The notes below the pieces were generated by a model. The model made no database searches, had not been told where the DNA came from, and was given only the letters and a program-made list of their open reading frames with translations. This document shows, piece after piece, positions 7,174 to 15,477 of a DNA stretch of 64,000 nt; positions within the stretch are counted from its first letter, which is position 1; every line of letters starts with the position of its first letter. The translations under genes and the position numbers were made by a program. The DNA comes from Methylocystis sp. KS32 (GTDB lineage: Bacteria; Pseudomonadota; Alphaproteobacteria; Rhizobiales; Beijerinckiaceae), in contig PHSQ01000002.1 of NCBI GenBank assembly GCA_002862095.1, forward strand, positions 1 through 64,000, given 5' to 3'.

Positions 7174-8355
7174 ATGCGCGAAGCGTGGGAGTTCGACCTT
7201 GAGTCCGTGGAAAGCGAATGCGAGCCGTCGCGCCGATCAGGCTCGCGTTTCCGGCGCCGCGATCGCGTCGGGCGTCGGCGCATGATTTCGGCCGCCGCCG
7301 GATTGTTGATGGGCAATGTCCTCGACGCCCGCGCGGGCGGCGTCCCCGTCGGCGCGGTGAGCGAGGCGCCGCCGCCGGCGCCGCTGGGCGTATTCGGGGC
7401 GGACATGCCGGCCGAAGGCCGGCTCGCTTTAACCATCGCGCCCAATTTCTCCCATCAATCGGGCTTTAAAATCGGCGCGCGCACGGTGTCGAATCAATTC
7501 ATCATCGCGACGGTTCCGTTTTTTCTCAATCCCAATCTCGCGCGCCAGCAGTTGCGCAATTTTCCCGAAAATATCGCGACGGCCTCGCAGGCGGTCAGTC
7601 TCGCCTATGGCGTGACGAGGGACTTCGCGATGGTCCTGGCGACCGGCATGGTCGAGAAAAATCTCGAACTGTTAACCTATAAGGGAAGCACCGGCTTCAC
7701 GCCGCTCGGGTCGAGCTATCCGGGAACGGCGGGCCTTGTGGACTCCACATTGTCGGGCGTCTATCGAGTTTATCGGGACGAGGTCAACAGCGTCCAGGTC
7801 TCCCTCGGCCTTTCCTTCCCCACCGGGCCAGACACGGCCACGTTGCAGGATTTCCTTTTGCCCAGCGGGCTGCGCTCCTCGGTCCGGGCGTTCTATGGGA
7901 TGGAGCCGGGCGCGGGAACCTACGATATTTTGCCGGGCGTGGCCTACAGAGGCTATCTGGGGCCGTGGTCCTGGGGCGCGGCCTATCGCGGGCGGCTGCC
8001 GCTCGGCCCCAATCTCGAAGGCTATCAGTGGGGCGACCTGCACGAATTCACCGGCTGGGGCGGCTATTCCTGGACGAGCGATCTGACCACGACGGTCCGG
8101 GTGAGCGGTTCGACGCAGGGTCCGATCCGCGGCGCCGATCCCGAAATCAACGGCCCCGCCGTGCCCGCCAATCCCAATTTTTACGGCGGCCAGCGGGTCG
8201 AAATCTTCGGCGGCGCGGCGCTCAACGGGGAGGCGATCGGTTATGAAAACGCAACCCTCGCCATCGAGGCGGGCCTGCCGATCTATCAGAACCTCAATGG
8301 CCCGCAGATCATGAAGAACTGGCAAGCGGGCATGTCGCTGCGCTTTCGGATATAG
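7174..8355 (+). CDS. Outer-membrane beta-barrel channel, transporter (MetA-pathway phenol degradation-like)
   Basis: Up to 393 residues. Strand-rich body with alternating aromatic residues, GPWSWGAAYRGRL and EFTGWGGYSW motifs, and a terminal strand ending SLRFRI, as expected for a barrel sorted to the outer membrane. The C-terminal 140 residues are clearly paralogous to the protein at 14254. The start is uncertain: ATG 7174 gives a 36-residue arginine-rich lead before the signal-peptide core (MISAAAGLLMG), while ATG 7282 starts at the core but leaves no basic n-region. Downstream of the SigF-type site at 6820, next to a copper-type gene cluster. Role in solute or metal passage is inferred. 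The stop is followed immediately by an R repeat. Confidence 0.7.
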   Translation: MREAWEFDLESVESECEPSRRSGSRFRRRDRVGRRRMISAAAGLLMGNVLDARAGGVPVGAVSEAPPPAPLGVFGADMPAEGRLALTIAPNFSHQSGFKIGARTVSNQFIIATVPFFLNPNLARQQLRNFPENIATASQAVSLAYGVTRDFAMVLATGMVEKNLELLTYKGSTGFTPLGSSYPGTAGLVDSTLSGVYRVYRDEVNSVQVSLGLSFPTGPDTATLQDFLLPSGLRSSVRAFYGMEPGAGTYDILPGVAYRGYLGPWSWGAAYRGRLPLGPNLEGYQWGDLHEFTGWGGYSWTSDLTTTVRVSGSTQGPIRGADPEINGPAVPANPNFYGGQRVEIFGGAALNGEAIGYENATLAIEAGLPIYQNLNGPQIMKNWQAGMSLRFRI

Positions 8356-8629
8356 AGAGCTTTGCGACCGGACGGAATCGTCTGGTCGATTAATTCTACT
8401 GCGTCACGAAGCGGCCTGGGGCCGGGCCAGCGCCCGTCATTGCGAGCCGCAGGCGAAGCAATGACGGGCGCTGGCCAGCCCGCTGGATCGCCACGCCTTC
8501 GGCTCGCAATGACGAAACCGCCGACAAATTCGTTCCGACGCAGTAGAATTAAGAAATCGCTCAAGATTCAAAAAGCTGGAGCAAAATCTAATCGAAAAAG
8601 TCGATCACGTTTTTCGGGGTTTGCTCTAG
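8355..8629 (+). repeat. Family R repeat split by an M element
   Basis: The left part (8355-8389) carries GAGAGCTTTGCGACC and GTCTGGTCGAT; the right part (8553-8629) carries GAAATCGCTC, AAAAAGCTGGAGC and TTTGCTCTAG. Rejoined across one TTAA they restore the continuous R sequence seen at 62243-62360. Confidence 0.85.
8394..8548 (+). mobile_element. Family M MITE-like element, 155 bp, TTAA duplication
   Basis: Ends TTCTACTGCG and CGCAGTAGAA are inverted repeats, extending imperfectly inward to GTCACGAA / TTCG-TTCCGAC. Flanked by TTAA at 8390-8393 and 8549-8552. The uninterrupted R repeat elsewhere has a single TTAA at this point, so this is a direct before/after insertion record. The interior holds two REP cores. 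Confidence 0.85.
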
Positions 8630-8741
8630 CGCGTATTTCCAAAAAGCGCGCGGTGGTTTCGCGGTGGGGCGCGACCGGAGTCAATCGGAACGCGCCGCGC
8701 CGGAAATCGCCCCAATGCGGCGGCGGCTTGGCCGGCGCGGA
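8630..8741. other. Intergenic, nothing identified
   Basis: GC-rich sequence between the R repeat and the cytochrome gene stop, with no gene or clear hairpin. Confidence 0.5.
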
Positions 8742-10412
8742 TCAGGGCGTGATCCAGTCGCTCGCCGCCGCCACGCCGTCCGGCGCCGCGTCGTCGACGC
8801 GCACGACGAACATTCCCTTCGATCCGAAACGCTGTCCGGGTCCGAGCGCGAGGCTCGGGTAGACGCCCGGATTGAGATCGCCCTCGGCTTCGCTCTCGAC
8901 CGCCTCGATGAGGTAGTCGCTATAAAAGTCGCGCAGCAGGCGGGAGAGCGCCGCGTCGAGCAGGGTGGCGGCGTAATAGCTCTGGAATTGCAATCGGGGC
9001 TCGTCGATCGCCAATCCGCGTGAGCGCATCCAGGCGCGCACCCGGAAGGCGAGAGGATGCACGGCGTTGGCGAGTTCGTAGGGATCGGCGAGGAGGATGC
9101 GCGCCGCCTGGTCCTTGGCGAGACGCTGGGTCGCGAAAGCCGTGCGGTCCGAGGGCAACATGACCTTGACTATCGCCGGCAGCTCCTTGATCAGCCCGGC
9201 CAGCGCGTCGTCGCTCGTCTCTCCAGGCCAGATCACGATCGCATCCGGCGTCCCGGACGCGGCGGCGGCGGCGCCTTGCGCCAGGCCGGCTTCGAGAAGC
9301 TGGACAGTCGGGGCCTTCGCGCCCAAGGCGCGCTTGAAGTCGGCCGCGGCCCCCGCCGCTTCGGCGCCGTCGCCCTGGATTTGCAGAACGGCGCGCAGGG
9401 GCGGGGATTTCGCCGCCAGAAAGGCCGCGAATCCTTCCGCTTCCAGACGCCGGCCTTTCGAGAAATAAAATGTGTAGCCGGCGCCGGCGTCGTCGAGCGC
9501 GGGCTGATCGGTGATCGGAAACAGCGCGGGCAGGCGATGGGAGTCGCAAAATTGCGCGATCGGGCGCCAGGGTCCTTCGGCCAGTCCCGAAACCAGCGCG
9601 AAGACGGGCTGCCGGCCGTAATAGGCTTCGAGCTGCGCCGGCCAGCTCTCGGGCGGACCCTGAAGCTCCCACACATGCAGGCTCCACCGGCGCCGCCCGC
9701 CGACAAGATCGTTGCGGTGATAGGGCGAGAAGCCCTGGCGGCTCTCCTCGCCGACGACGTTCTTGTTGGTCCAATCGACATAGGCTTGCAGCGTCGCCAG
9801 CATGGCGGCGCGGCGCGAATCCGGCGCGTGGGGACCGACCACGGTCGCGAGGTGAATTTCCTCGGTCGTGACGCCCGGCGCGGGCGTCGCCGAGAGCGAA
9901 CGCAGGTAGGCGGCGAGATTGGCGACGTCGGCGTCGGACAGATCGTAGCGCGGCATGGCCGCGTCGAGCTTCTGGCCGCCGGCGTCGACGCCTTCGCGGA
10001 GCGCGCGCGCCAGCGTTTCGGGCGCATAGGCCGGCCGCATTCGCGGCTGGGAGACGCGGGCGCGAAACAGTTTGGATTGGGCCTGTCCGAACCGGTTCAT
10101 CATGAAGCGGGCGCGATCGAGCTGGCGCTCGTTGAACAGGATGGGGCCGGTGATCGGCGGCGTGAACACGCCGCCCTCGCTCGAACCGAAGCCGCTCGGC
10201 CGATGGCAGGCGGCGCAGGCGATCCGCGGCCCGGCGAGCGGAACGTCGCCCTCGGCCTTGGCGGAGGCCATGGTCCCGTCCGCGCGCCTCCCCGTCAAAT
10301 AGAGCTGCTTGCCAAGCTCCGCCTCGGACGCGGTCCCGGCGAGAGAAGGGACGGCGGCGAGGCAGATGCAAGCGGCGAAACCGCGCAGCGCCACGACCGC
10401 GCTAATCGACAT
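8742..10412 (-). CDS. Cytochrome c fused to a periplasmic substrate-binding-protein-like domain
   Basis: 556 residues from ATG 10412 (GTG 10424 is an alternative). Signal peptide (residues 1-27). An N-terminal c-type haem domain has one CAACH site and a candidate Met ligand downstream (PRYDLSDADVANLAAYLRSL is the typical final helix, about residues 150-170). A long C-terminal part (about 185-545) resembles type I periplasmic binding proteins of the LivK/Peripla_BP_6 kind. It overlaps the end of the SCO1 gene, so the two are co-translated. Likely periplasmic electron acceptor or sensor working with the SCO and multicopper oxidase genes upstream. The ligand is unknown. The fusion is unusual but the frame is clean. 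Confidence 0.7.
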   Translation of the reverse strand: MSISAVVALRGFAACICLAAVPSLAGTASEAELGKQLYLTGRRADGTMASAKAEGDVPLAGPRIACAACHRPSGFGSSEGGVFTPPITGPILFNERQLDRARFMMNRFGQAQSKLFRARVSQPRMRPAYAPETLARALREGVDAGGQKLDAAMPRYDLSDADVANLAAYLRSLSATPAPGVTTEEIHLATVVGPHAPDSRRAAMLATLQAYVDWTNKNVVGEESRQGFSPYHRNDLVGGRRRWSLHVWELQGPPESWPAQLEAYYGRQPVFALVSGLAEGPWRPIAQFCDSHRLPALFPITDQPALDDAGAGYTFYFSKGRRLEAEGFAAFLAAKSPPLRAVLQIQGDGAEAAGAAADFKRALGAKAPTVQLLEAGLAQGAAAAASGTPDAIVIWPGETSDDALAGLIKELPAIVKVMLPSDRTAFATQRLAKDQAARILLADPYELANAVHPLAFRVRAWMRSRGLAIDEPRLQFQSYYAATLLDAALSRLLRDFYSDYLIEAVESEAEGDLNPGVYPSLALGPGQRFGSKGMFVVRVDDAAPDGVAAASDWITP

Positions 10413-11001
10413 GCGAAACGTCACTCAAAAGTCCCTTGTATTGCGCCACAAGCTCCTTGCAGCCGATCAGGCCTTCGATCCGCAGCCAGGGCCGTCCCGG
10501 CGCGGCGCGCAGAAAGGTGGCGGCCTGATGGGTCATTTTGGTGCCGTCCGAAAATTGCGCGTCGAAAGCCTTCAGCACGCGGGCGATGTCGTCGCGCGAG
10601 CCCGTCAGCAGCCGCCAATGCGGATCGGGGGGAAAATAGCCCGCGTATTCGCGCAGCCGTTCGGGCGTGTCATATTCGGGGTCGATCGAAATCGACAGCG
10701 CCACGTAGTCGTCGCGCAGCGCGGCCAAGTCCGGTCTCGCCGCCAGGACGGTCGAGGTCGCGACGCCGCAGACCGTGGTGCAACTCGTGAAGATGAATTG
10801 GAGAATGACCGGATGGTCCTCGGCCAGCAGCGCATCCAGCCGCGTGCGCTTGTCGGCGCTGTCGGTCAGAACCACCGCCGGCGCCTGGTAGCTCGCCAGC
10901 CGGCTCACGACATTCGATTGCTGCGCGGCGCCCGGCGCCGCGACGGCGACCGCCAGAAGAAAGCCGAGCGGCGCCAGGCGGCCGAGCGATAACCGAGCCA
11001 A
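10402..11001 (-). CDS. SCO1/SenC family copper chaperone
   Basis: 199 residues. Signal peptide (1-27), then a thioredoxin fold with the copper-binding CxxxC motif in FTSCTTVCG (C74, C78) and the distal His in MTHQAATF (H158). These are the three ligands of copper-delivering SCO proteins that mature cytochrome oxidase CuA or other periplasmic copper enzymes. Starts at TTG 11001 with AGGGAG upstream; no ATG fits. Downstream of the 609-residue gene and overlapping the cytochrome fusion gene, so part of a minus-strand operon. Confidence 0.85.
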   Translation of the reverse strand: MARLSLGRLAPLGFLLAVAVAAPGAAQQSNVVSRLASYQAPAVVLTDSADKRTRLDALLAEDHPVILQFIFTSCTTVCGVATSTVLAARPDLAALRDDYVALSISIDPEYDTPERLREYAGYFPPDPHWRLLTGSRDDIARVLKAFDAQFSDGTKMTHQAATFLRAAPGRPWLRIEGLIGCKELVAQYKGLLSDVSHVD

Positions 11002-11064
11002 GACGAACTCCCTAAACGCGAGCGTCCGCCGCCGGACCCTTCCGGCGGCGGCGTTTTTTCAGCC

Positions 11065-12894
11065 TCAGTGCAACGACCAGATCGCCTGCTCGTGGTGGAA
11101 GGGATCGAACTGATACATACGCAGGTGCAGCGCCGGGTCGTAGTTCAGATTGAGCACGACCGTATGCTCGCCGAGCGTCTCCGTCGGGGTCGGCAGGGTC
11201 GCCTTCGGATATTGCTTCGGACGCGCCTTGCCCTCCGGATCGTCCTCCACCAGCCAGAGATCCTTGTGGTTGTAAATATCGGGATCGATCGGCGGCGGCG
11301 TCATGGCGGGCGACGTCGAAGCCGTGGTCGACGCGGGCGTCGCCGCCGTCACGGTGATCGGCGTCGGCGTGTTCATCTCCCACCAGGCGCGGCCGAAGGT
11401 GAACCAGGAGCCGTCGCCGCCGACGGGCAACGTGTTCTGGAACGTGTTCTCCCAGCCGCGGAAGCCGCCGAAGTCGACGCTGATGTAGCCGTGCGGGAAG
11501 TAATCGCCGTTGAGCAGCTTGACCGTGTAGGTCGCGCCCCGCTTATGCCATTTTTCCAACGTCGGCTGCGCGTTCGGATTCACGGCATAGCCGTTCATCT
11601 GGCCATAGATCGTGTTGTCGGCATAGAACAGCGTGACGTCGGCGGTCGGATCGGCGGTCACGCCGTCCGGCAGCGCGTTACGCTGGCCCCACTGCTCGAA
11701 CGCCCGTTCCGCCTGAGCGATGACCGTCGGGTTGAAGCCGTTCTGCAGCAGATTGTAAAACGCGGCCCACATGCGCTTGGACGGCGCGAGATCGCTGATC
11801 TTGCCGATCGCGTATTGCTTGGCCGCCAGGCTCGATCGCGGGCTGGGGCTGGTGCAGGGCGGCGCGGCGCAGGTTTGTGGAATGAAAGTCTCAACCTCCC
11901 AATCATAGGTCGACGCGCCCGCGACCGGCTTCTTCGCGTTCTCCATCACTTGAACGCGCGGCGGATGGCGGCGCCAGCCCCAAGTGTAGGTCAGGTTGAA
12001 GTTCTTGCCCGGCGCCATCGCGACCTGATAAATCGTGCGCGTGCCTTCCTGCATCGGGAAGAACGTCATGTCGAGCACGATGAACGGGATCGTCTGCGGC
12101 AATCCCGTCGACGAACTGATGAAGGTCGGATCGAGATACATCTGCATCGGCGAGAAGTCGTCCTTGCCCTTGTTCAAGGTGTCGACCACAAAGGTGATCG
12201 TGAAGGGCGCGGAGGGGACCGTCGTCGGGTCGATGAAGGCCGTATCCGACTCGATGTGGGTGTCGAACCAGACCTGATGCACGGTGACATTGCCGCCGGT
12301 GACATTGCCGTTCGCGTCGTAGGTCGGCGTGACGGCCTGCAACTTGTCCGGGCCGTCGTAGTGGATCATCGGGATGCCGCTATAGACGCGGTTCGGCGTC
12401 GGATTGCCTTCGAGAATGTCGATCGCGCGCTGCACCTGCGCCTTGTTGAAGTTGCGCGGGGAATAAGACCCGTCATCGTCATCGCCGCGCCAGGAGGCGA
12501 AGATCGCCGCGAGATCGTCGGTGGGCGACGTGGGGTCGATGGCCGTGATCACCGGGTCGGGATGCAGATTATAAGGATTCTGCGGCGTCGAAGACAGCGT
12601 GTTCGCCAGCGGCTGGCCGTTGGCCAAAACCGCGTTTTTATAAACGGTCGGCAGCAGATTGGTCGGATTGCCTCCCGCGAAGGGATCGGCCGGCGGGAAC
12701 GGGCCTTGCGGCGTCGTGATCGTGGTGGTCATGCCGTCCGGCGAGACGCTGTAGATGTAGCCCGCCGTGCCCGGCCACGGTTGCGGCGAGCCGCTCGTCG
12801 GCGGCGAAGCTTGCGCGAACGCCGCGCCCGCGCTTGAGATGAGGACGATCGCCGTCGAGGCCATCGTCAGTATGCGTAAAGACTTGCGCTTCAT
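11065..12894 (-). CDS. Secreted protein of unknown function, 609 residues, copper-cluster linked
   Basis: Signal peptide (residues 1-27, ending AAFAQA). The mature protein is rich in Pro, Thr, Asp and Trp with few cysteines, and has no membrane segment. I recognise no catalytic motif. A Thr/Ala/Pro-rich linker (about residues 510-540, TPASTTASTSPA) separates a C-terminal part ending DPFHHEQAIWSLH, which with HLRMYQF could bind metal. Good start: ATG 12894 with GGAG. Nineteen bases separate it from the SCO-like gene upstream. Its place between two SCO-family genes and a multicopper oxidase suggests a partner in copper-dependent oxidation outside the cytoplasm. This is context only. Confidence 0.65.
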   Translation of the reverse strand: MKRKSLRILTMASTAIVLISSAGAAFAQASPPTSGSPQPWPGTAGYIYSVSPDGMTTTITTPQGPFPPADPFAGGNPTNLLPTVYKNAVLANGQPLANTLSSTPQNPYNLHPDPVITAIDPTSPTDDLAAIFASWRGDDDDGSYSPRNFNKAQVQRAIDILEGNPTPNRVYSGIPMIHYDGPDKLQAVTPTYDANGNVTGGNVTVHQVWFDTHIESDTAFIDPTTVPSAPFTITFVVDTLNKGKDDFSPMQMYLDPTFISSSTGLPQTIPFIVLDMTFFPMQEGTRTIYQVAMAPGKNFNLTYTWGWRRHPPRVQVMENAKKPVAGASTYDWEVETFIPQTCAAPPCTSPSPRSSLAAKQYAIGKISDLAPSKRMWAAFYNLLQNGFNPTVIAQAERAFEQWGQRNALPDGVTADPTADVTLFYADNTIYGQMNGYAVNPNAQPTLEKWHKRGATYTVKLLNGDYFPHGYISVDFGGFRGWENTFQNTLPVGGDGSWFTFGRAWWEMNTPTPITVTAATPASTTASTSPAMTPPPIDPDIYNHKDLWLVEDDPEGKARPKQYPKATLPTPTETLGEHTVVLNLNYDPALHLRMYQFDPFHHEQAIWSLH

Positions 12895-12912
12895 GACGTT
12901 GCTCCGATGGGT

Positions 12913-13608
12913 TCAGATGGCGCGATTGTTGAACGAGGGTCCTGCGGCGCCGATGATGCGCGGCCCGGCCTGAACGAGTTCGCCCGTGGGCGCCTTCCCG
13001 TTCATCACGCTCTTGACGCGAGAGGCCGCGTCTTCCGCGGCGACGCTCGAGGGGAACGCGCCCCACAGGCCCACCGCGTCATTGCCATACTGAACGATGT
13101 CGATGGTCGCGGGGCGGCTGGTGTCGCGACCGTGGCGGTAGAAGCGCGAGGTGATCGCGGCGGCGCCGTGCTGCGACGCGCGCATGAAATACCAGCCCTT
13201 CGGCGCGCCGATTTTCTCCGCGAACTCGCGCAGGCGCTCCGGCGTGTCGTTCTCGGGGTCGCCGGAGATCGACAGAATGCGAACCTCGCTTTCCATCCGG
13301 TCGCCAAGAATCTTGGCCACCTCGGCGAGCTTGGCCGAGATCGGCAGGCGCTCTTCGTTCGCGATGCTCATGAAATTGAGCACGATGACCTTGCCCCGCA
13401 CGAGATCGCCGTAGAGGCGAACCTTTTCGCCCTCGTGCGTCTCGACCTCGGCTTCGGGAAACTGGCTCCGGCCCATGAGCTTCGCGTCGGCGGGCATGCC
13501 GTGGCCGTCGTGGTGAGTGGAAGTTTCGCCTTTCGCCGCCTGCGCGCTCACGGCCATGGCCGGCAACGCGACAGACAAACCGGCGAGAAACTTGCGTCTC
13601 TCGTTCAT
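12913..13608 (-). CDS. SCO1/SenC-like protein lacking the copper cysteines
   Basis: 231 residues with a twin-arginine-like leader (NERRKFLAGL, residues 2-11), then a His-rich patch (THHDGHGM). The thioredoxin-fold landmarks of SCO proteins are present (VIVLNFMSIANEE, LSISGDPENDTPERLREFA), but where SCO1 has TSCTTVC this protein has MSIANEERL, so both copper/thiol cysteines are gone. The DTPERLREFA segment is shared with the canonical SCO1 encoded at 10402. It may act as a structural or redox-inactive partner, or bind copper through the His patch instead. ATG 13608 with GGGGGA. Confidence 0.75.
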   Translation of the reverse strand: MNERRKFLAGLSVALPAMAVSAQAAKGETSTHHDGHGMPADAKLMGRSQFPEAEVETHEGEKVRLYGDLVRGKVIVLNFMSIANEERLPISAKLAEVAKILGDRMESEVRILSISGDPENDTPERLREFAEKIGAPKGWYFMRASQHGAAAITSRFYRHGRDTSRPATIDIVQYGNDAVGLWGAFPSSVAAEDAASRVKSVMNGKAPTGELVQAGPRIIGAAGPSFNNRAI

Positions 13609-13755
13609 CGTCTATCCCCCAATTTGAAAATGACCCTTTACGGATATGTCCGCCGTCCCTTTCGACAGGCGGCGCTCCGCCGTTTTTGCTCCTCGCGGGA
13701 GGAAAAGACCCCGCGAGGCGTAGCTCTTCCGTGCGTTCCTCGCGCTCGCGGCGGC

Positions 13756-14160
13756 TTAGAAGCCTTGCCCCCGCGGAACGATGTCCCAACGGATCATCAT
13801 GGCGTGATCCTCATGCACGACGTTGTGGCAGTGCATGACGTATTTGCCGAGGAAGTCGCGCCAGCGGCCGAAAAGCTTCACCTCGTCGCCCGGTCCAAGC
13901 TGAGCCACGTCCTTGCGGGACTTGAGCAGCGTGCCCGGCGCCACCGGCTTTCCGTTGACCTCGATGATCTGGAACTCTTCGAAGTGCGAGTGAATCGGAT
14001 GCGCCCAGTTGTCGCCGTCGTTGCGGAAGGTCCAAACAAAGTCCGAGCTTCCGATATATATTGTGGAAAATTTGATACACTGGCGCGCAAACAGTTGCAT
14101 TGCGTAAAAAATCGGCGAACCGCCCATTGACGATTTCCAGAGCTTGCACGTATCAATCAT
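13756..14160 (-). pseudogene. C-terminal fragment of a multicopper oxidase
   Basis: Only the last cupredoxin domain remains, from about 14049 down to 13756: HPIHSH (the HxxHxH site) and YVMHCHNVVHEDHAMM (HCHxxxHxxxxM with type 1, 2 and 3 copper ligands). The first two domains are missing. The 37 N-terminal residues of the open frame (14050-14160) have no resemblance to an oxidase and come from AT-rich DNA that continues to about 14180. A deletion or insertion therefore cut the gene at about 14050. It would have headed the minus-strand copper operon, so the promoter of that operon may also be lost. Confidence 0.8.
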
Positions 14161-14253
14161 AATATAACTAATCTACATAACGAGGCGCCGTCGCCAGGCT
14201 CTCCCGCCCTTTTTCCAGGTCGGCGAGCAGGGTTGCGTCGAAGGAGATGGCCA

Positions 14254-15474
14254 ATGATCGCGCTCGTCACGAAATCTCATCGTAACCGAGCCTGCGCTTT
14301 GACGCTCAGCCTCGTTGTAATGTCCGCTCCCGGCGCCGCCTTGGCGATCGATCAGAACGTTTTCGGCGCCCCGATGGACCATTCCAGCGCTTTTGCTCCA
14401 ATGCCGATCGGAGCGTCCACGGACTACGGCTCCATCGGCATGGCGGGCGAACGCATTCCGGCCGGGGTGACAGGCGCCTATATGGTCCCCGCCGGGACAG
14501 GCATGTTCAATTACACGCCGAGCTTCATGCACATGAGCGGCAATTATATCGGCTCATCGCAAGTTTCCCCGCAGACTATCGCCTCGAGCATTTTCTCCGG
14601 TCAGTTTATGACCATGAAAATGGGCCGCATGGGCGGAATGGGAGGCATGATGACCATGCTGATGCCCGTCATGCTGCGTATCGTCCCCTCGAGCATGGAC
14701 TCGCAGATGCACATGTTCAACGGCATGTATGGTCTGACGGATTCCATCAATGTGATGGTGATGGGAAGCTACGCTCAGAAATCCATGACGATGACGACCT
14801 TCTCGGGCATGTCGGGCGTCAGCGTGCTCGGACAAAGCTCGGGGAGCACCGAAGGCTTCAACGATGCGATGGTGGGCGCGAATGTGAGGCTTTATCAGGA
14901 CGAGATAAATCACTTGCAAGCCGGACTGGCGCTCGCCTTGCCGGTGGGAACGCAGACATCGACGATTCAGATGCTCAGCCCCATGGGCTCATACATGACC
15001 ATGCGCGCTCCCTATGCGATGCAGATTGGAACGGGAACGGTGGATCTTGTTCCCACCGTCGCCTACACCGGCAAGACCGGGCCGTGGTCATGGGGCTGGA
15101 TGTATCGTGGCCGCTACGCTCTCGATAAGAACAGCGAGGGCTATCAGTTCGGCGCATCGAGTGAGTTTACGGGGTGGGGCGGTTATAGTTTCCTGCCCGG
15201 CGTGACGACGACTTTCAGGGTCGCCGCCGCTACGCAGGACCATATTCACGGACAGGACTCGCTGATCAACGGCCTCTCCACTCCCGCCAATCCGCTTTAC
15301 TATGGCGGAAAACACATCGATCTGCTGGGAGGACTGGCCATTTCGGGGAAACCTTACGGCCTGGGCATGAGCATTCTCGCCGTCGAAGCGGGCGGCCCGG
15401 TCTTTCAGGACCTGAACGGTCCGCAATTGGGTCGCGCCTGGCAGGTTTCCGTCGCGGGCCGAGTGATGTTTTAG
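14254..15474 (+). CDS. Methionine-rich outer-membrane channel protein
   Basis: 406 residues from ATG 14254 (AGGAG upstream). Signal peptide (about 1-28, ending AALA). Paralogue of the protein at 7174: shared GPWSWG, MYRGR, EFTGWGGYS, PANP-x-YYGG and DLNGPQ segments toward the C-terminus, ending in an aromatic strand (GRVMF). The N-terminal half is extraordinarily methionine-rich, for example MKMGRMGGMGGMMTMLMP (around residue 125) and MTMTTFSGM. Met-rich clusters typically bind Cu(I), so a copper-handling outer-membrane protein is plausible. Transcribed away from the truncated oxidase. Confidence 0.75.
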   Translation: MIALVTKSHRNRACALTLSLVVMSAPGAALAIDQNVFGAPMDHSSAFAPMPIGASTDYGSIGMAGERIPAGVTGAYMVPAGTGMFNYTPSFMHMSGNYIGSSQVSPQTIASSIFSGQFMTMKMGRMGGMGGMMTMLMPVMLRIVPSSMDSQMHMFNGMYGLTDSINVMVMGSYAQKSMTMTTFSGMSGVSVLGQSSGSTEGFNDAMVGANVRLYQDEINHLQAGLALALPVGTQTSTIQMLSPMGSYMTMRAPYAMQIGTGTVDLVPTVAYTGKTGPWSWGWMYRGRYALDKNSEGYQFGASSEFTGWGGYSFLPGVTTTFRVAAATQDHIHGQDSLINGLSTPANPLYYGGKHIDLLGGLAISGKPYGLGMSILAVEAGGPVFQDLNGPQLGRAWQVSVAGRVMF

Positions 15475-15477
15475 CGC

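Noticed and set aside
9057..10790. Long plus-strand open frame opposite the cytochrome fusion and SCO1 genes
   Set aside because: Antisense shadow of well-supported genes; typical of GC-rich DNA.
11068..12837. Long plus-strand open frame opposite the 609-residue protein
   Set aside because: Arg/His-rich shadow; the minus-strand frame has a signal peptide and a ribosome site.
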